From Nemertoderma westbladi (Eukaryota > Xenacoelomorpha > Nemertodermatida > Nemertodermatidae): a DNA stretch of 64,000 nucleotides. The notes beneath the pieces are model-generated. The model was not told the origin of the DNA, did not search any database, and saw only the letters and a list, made by a program, of their open reading frames with translations. Shown here one piece after another: positions 46,140-59,035 of this stretch (positions within the stretch are counted from its first letter, which is position 1; each line of letters opens with the position of its first letter). The position numbers were made by a program, and so were the translations under genes. Where the stretch lies: the NCBI GenBank assembly GCA_032718475.1, contig JAUCBJ010008641.1, forward strand, positions 1 to 64,000, in the 5' to 3' direction.

Positions 46140-46432
46140 ATAAATGTTAATAAAGAGGCAGACATATAGCTGGAATTTTCGGGACGGGGTTTTCGTGGCC
46201 TGTGATTTCATTTCTGATATCAGTTTTCATGTTTGGCAATATCTAGTGTGGCTGTCTGTCAGAATGTCCGTTTGTTTGTTGGGTTGTCCGTCAAAATATA
46301 ATAAAACACATAACATTGTCGCTATCGGGGTTTTCCAGGTCGGTGATTTCATTTCAAATATCAGTTTTGTGGTTTGGTTTAATCTTGTCTGTGGGTCGGG
46401 CTGTCTGTCTGTTGGTACAGTAATAACTCCAA
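46140..46432. repeat. TGTC-rich diverged repeat, two units
   Basis: Two units of about 150 bp matching the repeat at 22070-22520: GGTTTTCGTGGCCTGTGATT, then TCATTTCTGATATCAGTTTT, then GGCTGTCTGTC. The second copy has GGTCGGTGATTTCATTTCAA and GTGGGTCGGGCTGTCTGTCT. It is a dispersed, old family. Confidence 0.8.
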
Positions 46433-46812
46433 TAGCAGAGGCGTAGCTATGGGGGGGGGGGGGGGGGTATTTGCCCCTGGGCGCCAACGGCCACCGAACG
46501 CCACCGAAAGGGGCGCCTTAATGGCTTTTTTGAGTTGTTAGAATTTGCATTTTTCGATTTATAAACATAACAATTGTAATACTATAATCTCAAATGTATT
46601 TCGGGAATTTTTTTGATAATAATTTTGCTATTAACTTAATCTTCGTATGCAAAATCTGTTGCCATCTAATAGGCCTACGAAACAGAGACAATGGAGTTAT
46701 TATCCTGATAAAAACCATGGAATTTACAAACTACTGCCTTACTAAAACGGGTTCTTAGGTGAGATAAAAGGGCGCCGCTGTATAGTTTGGGCGGACTATT
46801 GAATTTAATATC
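46433..46812. other. Poly-G tract and GC-rich flank
   Basis: AGAGGCGTAGCTATGG is followed by about 17 G (46451-46467) and then CCCCTGGGCGCCAACGGCCA. The same kind of G-run end appears at 18991-19035 (CAGGGCCGTATTTAGG). These could be ends of hAT-like DNA elements, but no second end was found. Confidence 0.35.
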
Positions 46813-46864
46813 TACTGTAACTTCCGATAGAAATTCCGGTTTAATATATTGTAACCAACGTTAC

Positions 46865-47024
46865 CTTCAAATCCTTCTTCATTGTACCTAATCTTGGCCT
46901 TGTTTGTCCTTCCTGATAACGTGATTGGCTCTTTGTTCCCGAGAGTGACGTCATTCTTTATTGTTACTTTGACGATTTGATTGTAATTAGTCGGATTGGA
47001 TAGAGTGTAAGACCAAGTACCAGC
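46865..47024 (-). pseudogene. Probable single exon of a CLCA-like gene (or fragment)
   Basis: The minus-strand frame reads AGTWSYTLSNPTNYNQIVKV followed by TIKNDV...EPITLSGRTNKAKIRYNEEG. This resembles the segment of calcium-activated chloride channel regulator (CLCA) proteins with pattern PGTW-Y-L-N, then VTVTSR, then PI-V--K-NKA. A plausible 3' splice acceptor (TTTGCTTGCCCGACAG) lies directly before the Ala codon at 47024, in phase 0. A possible donor is TTTGAAGGTAACG at about 46865 or TTAGGTACAA nearer the match end. No neighbouring exon is seen; the 22-bp satellite starts 230 bp on the gene's 5' side. It may be one exon of a larger gene or a leftover fragment. Confidence 0.5.
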
Positions 47025-47251
47025 CTGTCGGGCAAGCAAATATTGGGAACAATTTTAGGCCCTGCTTGTTCAGTTGTAGGTTTTACGTAGGTAAGTGTAA
47101 CTACAAGTTAGTACAAAAAACAACAAAGTTAACGGAACGTTCATTTTAGGGTCCTACTAAAGTCCAAAAATAACTAAAAATGACCTCCGAAGCTACCCGG
47201 AGACAGTTGAAACCGCAGATAATAGCGGTAGAATCAACCCGATATGATTTC

Positions 47252-50200
47252 ATATGTATCCAACTCACCTCTGCTTTGTATCCAACTTACCTAGGCTATG
47301 TATCCAACTCACCTCTGCTTTGTATCCAACTCACCTCTGCTTTGTATCCAACTTACCTAGGCTATGTATCCAACTCACCTCTGCTTTGTATCCAACTCAC
47401 CTCTGCTTTGTATCCAACTTACCTAGGCTATGTATCCAACTCACCTCTGCTTTGTATCCAACTCACCTCTGCTTTGTATCCAACTTACCTAGGCTATGTA
47501 TCCAACTCACCTCTGCTTTGTATCCAACTCACCTCTGCTTTGTATCCAACTTACCTAGGCTATGTACCCAACTCACCTCTGCTTTGTATCCAACTCACCT
47601 CTGCTTTGTATCCAACTCACCTCTGCTTTGTATCCAACTTACCTAGGCTATGTATCCAACTGACCTCAGCTATGAATCCAACTCACCTCTGCTATGTATC
47701 CAACTCACCTCTGCTAAGTATCCAACTCACCTCTGCTTTGTATCCAACTCACCTCTGCTTTGTATCCAACTTACCTAGGCTATGTATCCAACTCACCTCT
47801 GCTTTGTATCCAACTCACCTCTGCTTTGTATCCAACTTACCTAGGCTATGTATCCAACACACCACTGCTTTGTATCCAACTTACCTCTGCTTTGTATCCA
47901 ACTTACCTAGGCTATGTATCCAACTTACCTAGGCTATGTATCCAACTCATCTCAGCTATGTATCCAACTCACCATTGCTTTGTATCCAACTTACCTCTGA
48001 TATGTATCCAACTCATCTCAGCTATGTAACCAACTCACCTCTGCTTTGTATCCAACTTACCTAGGCTATGTATCCAACTCATCTCAGCTATGTATCCAAC
48101 TCACCTCTGCTTTGTATCCAACTTACCTAGGCTATGTATCCAACTTACCTCTGCTATGTATCTAACTCACCTCTGCTATGTATCCAACTCATCTCTGCTA
48201 TGTATCCAACTCACCTCTGCTATGTATCCAACTCACCTCTGCTTTGTATCCAACTTACCTAGGCTATGAATCCAACACACCTCTGCTTTGTATCCAACTT
48301 ACCTAGGCTATGTATCCAACTCACCTAGGCTATGTATCCAACTCACCGCGGCTATGTATCCAACTCACCTCTGCTATGAATCCAACTCACCTCTGCTTTG
48401 TATCCAACTTACCTAGGCTATGTATCCAACTCACCTCTGCTTTGTATCCAACTCACCTCTGCTTTGTATCCAACTCACCTCTGCTATGTATCCAACTTAC
48501 CTAGGCTATGTATCCAACTCACCTCTGCTTTGTATCCAACTCACCTCTGCTTTGTATCCAACTCACCTCTGCTTTGTATCCAACTTACCTAGGCTATGTA
48601 TCCAACTCACCTCGGCTATGTATCCAACTCACCTCTACTTTGTATCCAACTCACCTCTGCTTTGTATCCAACTCACCTCGGCTATGTATCCAACTCACCT
48701 CTGCTATGAATCCAACTCACCTCTGCTTTGTATCCAACTTACCTAGGCTATGTATCCAACTCACCTCTGCTTTGTATCCAACTCACCTCTGCTTTGTCTC
48801 CAACTTACCTAGGCTATGTATCCAACTGACCTCGGCTATGTATCCAACTCACCTCTGCTATGAACCCAACTCACCTCTGCTTTGTATCCAACTTACCTAG
48901 GCTATGTATCCAACTCACCTCTGCTATGTATCCAACTCGCCTCTGCTTTGTATCCAACTCACCTCTGATTTGTATCCAACTCACCTCTGCTTTGTATCCA
49001 ACTTACCTAGGCTATGTATCCAACTCACCTCTGCTATGAATCCAACTCACCTCTGCTTTGTATCCAACTCACCTCTGCTATGTATCCAACTCACCTCTGC
49101 TTTGTATCCAACTTACCTAGGCTATGTATCCAACTCACCTCTGCTATGTATCCAACTCATCTCGGCTATGTATCCAACTCACCTCTGCTATGTATTCAAC
49201 TTATCTCGGCTATGTATCCAACTTACCTAGGCTATGTATCCAACTCACCTCTGCTATGTATCCAACTCACCTCGGCTATGTATCCAACTCACCTCTGCTA
49301 TTTATCCAACTCACCTCGGCTATGTATCCAACTCACCTCTGCTATGTATCCAACTCACCTCTGCTGTGTATCCAACTTACCTAGGCTATGTATCCAACTC
49401 ACCCCTGCTTTGTATCCAACTTACCTAGGCTATGTATCCAACTCACCTAGGCTATGTATCCAACTCACCTCGGCTATGTATCCAACTCACCTCTGCTATG
49501 AATCCAACTCACCTCTGCTTTGTATCCAACTTACCTAGGCTATGTATCCAACTCACCTCTGCTTTGTATCCAACTCACCTCTGCTTTGTATCCAACTCAC
49601 CTCTGCTATGTATCCAAATTACCTAGGCTATGTATCCAACTCACCTCTGCTTTGTATCCAACTCACTTCTGCTTTGTATCCAACTCACCTCTGCTTTGTA
49701 TCCAACTTACCTAGGCTATGTATCCAACTCACCTCGGCTATGTATCCAACTCACCTCTGCTTTGTATCCAACTCACCTCTGCTTTGTATCCAACTCACCT
49801 CGGCTATGTATCCAACTCACCTCTGCTATGAATCCAACTCACCTCTGCTTTGTATCCAACTTACCTAGGCTATGTATCCAACTCACCTCTGCGTTGTATC
49901 CAACTCACCTCTGCTTTGTCTCCAACTTACATAGGCTATGTATCCAACTCACCTCGGCTATGTATCCAACTCACCTCTGCTATGAATCCAACTCACCTCT
50001 GCTTTGTATCCAACTTACCTAGGCTATGTATCCAACTCACCTCTGCTATGTATCCAACTCGCCTCTGCTTTGTATCCAACTCACCTCTGATTTGTATCCA
50101 ACTCACCTCTGCTTTGTATCCAACTTACCTAGGCTATGTATCCAACTCACCTCTGCTATGAATCCAACTCACCTCTGCTTTGTATCCAACTCACCTCTGC

Positions 50201-52715
50201 TATGTATCCAACTCACCTCTGCTTTGTATCCAACTTACCTAGGCTATGTATCCAACTCACCTCTGCTATGTATCCAACTCATCTCGGCTATGTATCCAAC
50301 TCACCTCTGCTATGTATCCAACTCATCTCGGCTATGTATCCAACTTACCTAGGCTATGTATCCAACTCACCTCTGCTATGTATCCAACTCACCTCGGCTA
50401 TGTATCCAACTCACCTCTGCTATGTATCCAACTCACCTCGGCTATGTATCCAACTCACCTCGGCTATGTATCCAACTCACCTCTGCTATGTATCCAACTC
50501 ACCTCGGCTATGTATCCAACTCACCTCTGCTATGTATCCAACTCACCTCGGCTATGTATCCAACTCACCTCGGCTATGTATCCAACTCACCTCTGCTATG
50601 TATCCAACTCATCTCGGCTATGTATCCAACTCACCTCTGCTATGTATCCAACTCATCTCGGCTATGTATCCAACTTACCTAGGCTATGTATCCAACTCAC
50701 CTCTGCTATGTATCCAACTCACCTCGGCTATGTATCCAACTCACCTCTGCTATGTATCCAACTCATCTCGGCTATGTATCCAACTTACCTAGGCTATGTA
50801 TCCAACTCACCTCTGCTATGTATCCAACTCACCTCGGCTATGTATCCATCTCACCTCTGCTATGTATCCAACTCACCTCGGCTATGTATCCAACTCACCT
50901 CGGCTATGTATCCAACTCACCTCTGCTATGTATCCAACTCACCTCTGCTATGTATCCAACTCACCTCGGCTATGTATCCATCTCACCTCTGCTATGTATC
51001 CAACTCACCCCTGCTATGTATCCAACTCACCTCGGCTATGTATCCAACTCAACTAGGCTATGTATCCAACACACCTCTGCTATGTATCCAACTCACCTCG
51101 GCTATGTATCCAACTCACCTCGGCTATGTATCCAACTCACCTCGGCTATGTATCCAACTCACCTCGGCTATGTATCCAACTCACCTCTGCTATGTATCCA
51201 ACTCACCTCTGCTATGTATCCAACTCACCTCGGCTATGTATCCAACTCACCTCGGCTATGTATCCAACTCACCTCTGCTATGTATCCAACTCACCTCGGC
51301 TATGTATCCAACTCACCTCGGCTATGTATCCAACTCACCTCTGCTATGTATCCAACTCACCTCTGCTATGTATCCAACTCACCTCGGCTATGTATCCATC
51401 TCACCTCTGCTATGTATCCAACTCACCCCTGCTATGTATCCAACTCACCTCGGCTATGTATCCAACTCAACTAGGCTATGTATCCAACACACCTCTGCTA
51501 TGTATCCAACTCACCTCGGCTATGTATCCAACTCACCTCTGCTATGTATCCAACTCACCTCTGCTATGTATCCAACTCACCTCGGCTATGTATCCAACTC
51601 ACCTCTGCTATGTATCCAACTCACCTCTGCTATGTATCCAACTCACCTCGGCTATGTATCCAACTCACCTCTGCTATGTATCCAACTCACCTCGGCTATG
51701 TATCCAACTCACCTCGGCTATGTATCCAACTCACCTCTGCTATGTATCCAACTCACCTCTGCTATGTATCCAACTCACCTCGGCTATGTATCCAACTCAC
51801 CTCTGCTATGTATCCAACTCACCTCTGCTATGTATCCAACTCACCTCGGCTATGTATCCATCTCACCTCTGCTATGTATCCAACTCACCTCTGCTATGTA
51901 TCCAACTCACCTCGGCTATGTATCCAACTCAACTAGGCTATGTATCCAACTCACCTCTGCTTTGTATCCAACTTACCTAGGCTATGTATCCAACTCACCT
52001 CTGCTATGTATCCAACTCACCTCGGCTATGTATCCAACTCACCTCGGCTATGTATCCAACTCACCTCTGCTATGTATCCAACTCACCTCTGCTATGTATC
52101 CAACTCACCTCGGCTATGTATCCATCTCACCTCTGCTATGTATCCAACTCACCTCTGCTATGTATCCAACTCACCTCTGCTATGTATCCAACTCACCTCG
52201 GCTATGTATCCAACTCACCTCGGCTATGTATCCAACTCACCTCTGCTATGTATCCAACTCACCTCTGCTATGTATCCAACTCACCTCGGCTATGTATCCA
52301 TCTCACCTCTGCTATGTATCCAACTCACCTCTGCTATGTATCCAACTCACCTCGGCTATGTATCCAACTCACCTCTGCTATGTATCCAACTCACCTCTGC
52401 TATGTATCCAACTCACCTCGGCTATGTATCCATCTCACCTCTGCTATGTATCCAACTCACCTCTGCTATGTATCCAACTCACCTCTGCTATGTATCCAAC
52501 TCACCTCGGCTATGTATCCAACTCACCTCGGCTATGTATCCAACTCACCTCTGCTATGTATCCAACTCACCTCTGCTATGTATCCAACTCACCTCGGCTA
52601 TGTATCCATCTCACCTCTGCTATGTATCCAACTCACCTCTGCTATGTATCCAACTCACCTCGGCTATGTATCCAACTCACCTCTGCTATGTATCCTACTC
52701 ACCTCAGCGTTACTA
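47252..52715 (+). repeat. 22-bp satellite, about 248 copies
   Basis: Tandem array of TATGTATCCAACTCACCTCT plus GC (22 bp). Common variants are CTCGGC, CTAGGC, TTTGTATCC and AACTTACC. Within it, an exact 1122-bp (51-unit) displacement pairs 48310 onward with 49432 onward, and a 418-bp (19-unit) displacement is visible at 51051/51469. Copies are more variable on the left (47.25-50.3 kb) than on the right, which is nearly all CTCTGC/CTCGGC units. All three plus frames stay open for hundreds of codons because the unit has no plus-strand stop and its length is 1 modulo 3. Confidence 0.98.
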
Positions 52716-53165
52716 AATGTAAGTCGACGGTATGTAAAGTTTCCGTTCGTATATTCCTTAGTCGGTTGAATTTCTCCGGATGGCGAGGATATTTCCATCT
52801 AAATTATAAAATAATAATATGACTAATAAGCTTAGAAATACAATACAGTGTCGAGTTGTGAGGAAATCAAATATGACAACCGTCTGGTGCTCTAAAAAGT
52901 AGACTGAGTGGTTGCTGAGATTTTGACGTCCAAACATTGAGCCAGACGGACAGACGGTCGGAGGATGGACGACGCGACGCGGATTTGGATTTGCACTTTT
53001 TCTCCCGATGTTGAGGTAAATTCGAGTGAAAAGGTAATAATTTAAGAATAATATAAACGCTCCTTCCTTTTTGTAAAAGATGTTGTTTCCTTTAAAATAT
53101 TCACTTTTGAATTAGAAGTTTAACGTAACAATTTTATAGCAAATTTAAGGTCTATTTGCAATGTT
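52716..53165. other. Unique spacer
   Basis: Sequence between the 22-bp and 26-bp satellites, including ACAGACGGTCGGAGGATGGA near 52950. Nothing recognised. Confidence 0.4.
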
Positions 53166-53174
53166 GTGTAATTA

Positions 53175-54297
53175 AATACTACTAGCTAGGGACTAGTATA
53201 TACTACTGTAGCTAGGGACTAGTATATACTACTGTAGCTAGGGACTAGTATATACTACTGTAGCTAGGGACTAGTATATACTACTGTAGCTAGGGACTAG
53301 TATATACTACTGTAGCTAGGGACTAGTATATACTACTGTAGCTAGGGACTAGTATATACTACTGTAGCTAGGGACTAGTATATACTACTGTAGCTAGGGA
53401 CTAGTATATACTACTGTAGCTAGGGACTAGTATATACTACTGTAGCTAGGGACTAGTATATACTAATGTAGCTAGGGACTAGTATATACTACTGTAGCTA
53501 GGGACTAGTATATACTACTGTAGCTAGGGACTAGTATATACTTCTACTGTAGCTAGGGACTAGTATATACTCCTGTAGCTAGGGACTAGTATATACTACT
53601 GTAGCTAGGGACTAGTATATACTACTGTAGCTAGGGACTAGTATATACTACTGTAGCTAGGGACTACTGTAGTATATACTACTGTAGCTAGGGACTAGTA
53701 TATACTACTGTAGCTAGGGACTAGTATATACTACTGTAGCTAGGGACTAGTATATACTACTGTAGCTAGGGACTAGTATATACTACTACTGTAGCTAGGG
53801 ACTAGTATATACTACTGTAGCTAGGGACTAGTATATACTACTGTAGCTAGGGACTAGTATATACTACTGTAGCTAGGGACTAGTATATACTACTGTAGCT
53901 AGGGACTAGTATATACTACTGTAGCTAGGGACTAGTATATACTACTGTAGCTAGGGACTAGTATATACTACTGTAGCTAGGGACTAGTATATACTACTGT
54001 AGCTAGGGACTAGTATATACTACTGTAGCTAGGGACTAGTATATACTAATGTAGCTAGGGACTAGTATATACTACTGTAGCTAGGGACTAGTATATACTA
54101 CTGTAGCTAGGGACTAGTATATACTACTGTGGCTAGGGACTAGTATATACTACTGTAGCTAGGGACTAGTATATACTACTACTGTAGCTAGGGACTAGTA
54201 TACACTCCTGTAGCTAGGGACTAGTATATACTACTGTAGCTAGGGACTAGTTTATACTACTGTAGCTAGGGACTAGTATATACTACTGTACATAGCT
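53175..54297. repeat. 26-bp satellite, about 43 copies
   Basis: Unit GGGACTAGTATATACTACTG plus TAGCTA (26 bp), almost invariant. Rare variants include an extra CTA (53542, 53790, 54178). Each unit holds two perfect palindromes, TAGTATATACTA and TAGCTA, so single strands could form closely spaced hairpins. Confidence 0.98.
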
Positions 54298-54370
54298 ATA
54301 CTTTGTGAGTGAATATAATATTCCAGCAAGGCCATCGTAATACAATATTAACAAACCAGACCACATACAG

Positions 54371-57349
54371 CCAGGGGCGGGCGACAAGAAGCTCCGTTAG
54401 TGCTAACGGCGCCGTTAACTACAATTTTGAGCGACACGAAACCTCCGTTAAATTAACGCCGGCTTTAACTATCGGAAGCCAGCGACTCGAAGCTCCGTTA
54501 CACTAACGGAGGACTCTCCGTTAAGGTATTTTACACCATCCACCAGTAGGCAACTTTAAGGTTCCGTTAAGAAATATTTTGTATTCTACTCTATATAACT
54601 AATAGGCGAGTCAATCTAGCCGAAAAAGGGGGTCAACCCATAACAAATTCGCAATTCATCCAAACCAATTTTTTGTTATTCTACATTACCTTGTTAATAC
54701 CTCCAAAAAAGTCTATAAAAATATATTATGCGGATCTCCTTCAATTTTCTGTTTCTTTCCTTAGCAACATGGATTTTACATAGCAACAAGGGGTCTAGTG
54801 GTGGGATTTTCTCCAAATTTGGTACAGACAAACTTTACTCTAATGACTATCGATTGACAGAAGTATGCACTTCTAGATAGTTACCAATTTAGTTTCCAGA
54901 GCAACGGAAATTTGTCTAATCAGTTAACTATTATTAATACCAATTTTGCTGGTACAATATAACGACCTTATTTACACAACTTCTCTACTAAACAGGTGGA
55001 TGTAACCTCGCCGATCGGATTTATCGAACTCAAAAACCCTTATCCCCAAAAAATGTATTTGTTATATTATAAACTATTGTAAAACAAATAAATAAATTAC
55101 ACCTAAAATCAATAGAGCTATCACAATTTAATTATGTGAAACATCTTCACTAACATTAATAGTCGAGTCAATCTAGCAAAAAACCCATAAGTATTTCGCA
55201 ATCAATCCGAACCACACATTTTGGATTCTATATTACCTTATAAATGACCAAAAAAAGTCTACAAAATTTTATTTTGCAGATCATATGTTTATTCATGGAA
55301 ATTCTGCGTAAATTTGTATAACACAAGCCAAACAAAAGGAACAGTAGGGAAAAGTAAGTAGCAAATTGGTGGTGTTCCAGAATAATTTAATTAATTTCAC
55401 AATAAGCTGTGATTCAATGGGAAATTAGTAATATTTACACTGGCGTGTTACACATTAATTGCTATATCTCGGTAACTAGAAGTCGTATCAAATTTTTAAA
55501 TATATCAAAAACTTCTCGATATATTAAGCTAACTGTTGTAAAAATTTATACGATTCCACTGCAAGGAAATTTCATAATTTCCATTAATGTTAGTGAAGAA
55601 TTTTCACATAATGAAATTGTGATTGCTCTATTGATTTTAGGTGTAATTTATTTATTTGTTTTAGTTTGAAAACCGCAATAGTTTATCATATAACGAATAA
55701 ATTTTTTGGGGATAAGGGTTTTTGAGGTCTATAAATCCGATTGGCGAGGTTACATCCACCCGATTAGTAGAGAAGTTGCGTATATAAGTGGTATAATAAT
55801 GAGTATTATTTATATTGTACCAGCAAAATTGGTATTTAAAATAGTTAAATTATTAGAAAAATTTCCGTTGTTCGGGAAACTAAATTGGTAACTATCTAGA
55901 AGTGCATACTTTCTGTCAATCGATAGTCATTAGAGTAAAGTTTGTCTGTACCAAATTTGGAGAAAATCCACCAATAGACCCCTTGTTGCTATGTAAAATC
56001 CATGTTGCTAAGGAAAGAAACAGGAAATTGAAGGTGATCCGCATAATATATTTTTATAGACTTTTTTGGGGGTATTAACAAGGTAATGCAGAATAAAAAA
56101 TTGTATAATTTTTTTACAACGGTTACCTTAATATATCGTGAAGTTGTTGATGTATTTGATGCGACTTTTAGTTACCGAGATATAGCAATTAATGTGTACA
56201 GTAACACGCCAGTGTAAATATTACTCATTTCACATTGAATCACAGCTTATTGTGAAATTAATTAAATTATTCTGGAACATCACCAATTTGCTACTTACTC
56301 TTCCCTACTGTTGCTTTTGTTTGGCTTGTGTTAATCAAATTTACGCAGAATTTCCATGAATGAACATATGATCCGCAAAATAAAATTTTATAGACTTTTT
56401 TTTGGTCATTAATAAGGTAATATAGAATCCAAAATGTGTGGTTTGGATTGATTACGAAATACTTATGGGTTTTTTTGCTAGATTGACTCGACTATGTATA
56501 AATACATTCTGAAAAACTATATTTCTAGCTTTCATAGTTGCTTTCATAGAATTCACGTTGTGTGACATTCAATAATCTTCGCATTATCCAAGTCCTATTT
56601 GTCGGTAGTTCTAATTAAACAATGTGGGGCATTTTATTCTAGAACAATTATTATTTGTTCTAGAACAAACAAACAAAAAACTAGCTAATTTGTTAATTTT
56701 TTATTCCATGTTATCTTTGTATCACATATTTAATAAAAATCACTATCTACAATGAAAATTTGTAGTTGTTGTTAATTGTTTTTAACACATACTAATCAAA
56801 TAAAAGGACCTGTTCAATCACAGTTAAACACAGTTCAACGTAGTTTTCCGTCATCAGTTAGACCCTTTCAGCAATCTTCGAGATACATAATTTAACGAAC
56901 GATTCCTCAATGACCAGGTGGAAGTCGTTGGTCATTGAGAGATAGAGTAGATTTCTACCCAATACTCGGGCACTCCATATGCTCTATTACATTAGTTGTT
57001 TTGATGATGTTACATTCCTGATCTTAACATTAATTGTGTGCGCTATTGCCTAAACATGAAACTGTAGCGGTAGTATTTGCTGCCTTTGGTGTACATCATT
57101 TTTTAGACGGCACTCCAACAATAACATTATCGAGTTGCCTAAGCAACCACAACAACATTCACGTGTACGCAACTTTATCATCATTTGGAAAGTATCACTT
57201 TTATTACTAACGGAGCCTTAATGGAGAACTCACTAACGGAGGCCTAAATACTCGTTCGTGTCGGCCATTATGAGTTCTCCGTTAAGTGCACTTCCGTTAA
57301 ACCTCCGTTAACTTTAAAATTAACGGAGCTTCGTGTCGCCCGCCCCAGG
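54371..57349. mobile_element. Large TIR/foldback DNA transposon, non-autonomous, about 3 kb
   Basis: Ends: CCAGGGGCGGGCGACAAGAA GCTCCGTTA on the left, and on the right the complement of CCTGGGGCGGGCGACACGAA GCTCCGTTA, so terminal inverted repeats of about 30 bp. The word CTCCGTTA/TAACGGAG is repeated many times in both subterminal regions (54400-54530 and 57215-57335). Internally, segment X (about 54660-55161) is repeated inverted at 55582-56104, and segment Y (55162-55552) inverted at 56103-56496, giving the order X, Y, X-inverted, Y-inverted. Arms are long, colinear and similar with a few indels. No transposase ORF exists. A possible CCAG flank repeat was not confirmed as a TSD. Confidence 0.85.
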
Positions 57350-59030
57350 TTTGGTGGGAAGATTTAAACTTTGAAGTCTATTATCTCGGAATGACAATTT
57401 TTAAATTACTAAGACTCCTCCGCCAGTTTTAACTTATTTTCTTTATTTTTAGCTCATTCGAAAGGGTTTCGGCAGTTGGTTCTTTAAAAGTTATCGGCTG
57501 GAATTTTTATATTTCGCTTTTTAAAGACAATTTTTCAGATTACAGCCAAAAAATCAGTGAAAATTTTGTCCTATTTACATAAATATTAAATAATATTAAT
57601 TAATTTTCATAAAAATTCAAAAACTAAAAATTTTAACCCATATCTATTGTGGAGCTCACCTCCGTAATTCGAAAAAAATTTGTTTCAGCCAATTTCACGC
57701 TAGAGGGCTACTGGAAATTTGATCATTTTTCGAAAAAAACTATATTTTAGCCATATTAACAGCCCATACTGTATAAAATAATAATATTTTCATTTAGTAG
57801 AAATTGTGGACATTTAAAAAGTGTTATGGGGTGGGGGGGAGAAATGCACATTTAACAAACACATTATTACCATCAACATCTTGTGGGGCGAGTCACAACT
57901 GCGAGCCATCCAGCCATCAGCGATCTGTTAGAATTATACTATGGCCGTTTTCCAAAAGGCTGTTGGTGTGCGTGTGTGTGTCATAATATTGTATGAAGTC
58001 AATTTATAGACAATAATTGTTCGCTATGATGGCTTTGCAGGTTTTGCTGCACGAAGGCACCACTCGAGTTACTTAGTTGTATAACATAATCTATACCGGT
58101 ACCTATAAAAATCAAATTCTCTCTCTCTCTGTGTGTTCGAACTCCTCCAAAACGGGCAGAGGGATTGCGCTGGAACTTGGCATGTGTGTATAACTTTAAC
58201 CAGCGGTCGTTATAGGCCACTTTTCGAAAAGTTTAATTCACGTTCGGTACCGGTACGTCAGTAGGCCTATGCCGGTAGTGGGAAATACCGGGTAACATGC
58301 CTCGGGTATTGCCTGCTAGTTAACAATAAATTCTGACACATGCAGCAGTAGTGGGTCATAAACAACTTTGCATTTTCCCCCAGCAGCCCAATAGCACGAG
58401 GCAGCAGTTATACAAAATAATCTCCTTTCGATATCTCTCCTGCATATGGTGCAATAATTCCGCCAGCGACCACTGCTACGACTTTAATGAGTTGATGTAT
58501 TTGATGTCAGCTCTGGCCTAACATTAGTTCTTCCAACAACCTTGTTCCATTTGTCCGTGTTTATACTGTAGCTTCACTTGCTAGGACATTAGTGAACTTT
58601 CCAGTCAACATTCCCAACTGGACTGATAACCGTGAGACTTTCGTTGATTTTGCTGAGAACTATTTCGGCGTTTGAAATCACACTTCTTACAACACAAAAA
58701 TCTCTTACCAATAATATGGTTGTAATCTATACACCGATTAGTTATATTTCGCATCGATGAACCTGTGATGCTGCTGGTGGTGGACTCAGGACTCCACCAG
58801 CAGTTTATGAATGGCGTAAAAATATATTTCTATCTATGGGAACGATAACGGACGAGTCGGCTGACGAATAGCAATATCAAGCTTATTGAATACAATGAGA
58901 TTCATATAATGTTTAAATAATGTCATTTTATTGTAATAATAAAAGGTTCTTAAGTTTATTAAATAAACAATAAATATAAATACATACTGTAGGGCCTAGT
59001 TATTAAATACAGGAAGAGGCAACGTTTCTA
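57350..59030. other. AT-rich unique sequence
   Basis: No gene recognised. A short perfect stem-loop is present at 58770-58803 (CTGCTGGTGGTGGA / CTCCACCAGCAG). TG and TC microsatellites lie at 57966-57980 and 58119-58130. Confidence 0.4.
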
Positions 59031-59035
59031 CTACT

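Noticed and set aside
50246-52822. 858-codon open frame in the 22-bp satellite
   Set aside because: It is only the satellite read in one frame, with a short unrelated tail. All three plus frames are similarly open and there is no conserved domain.
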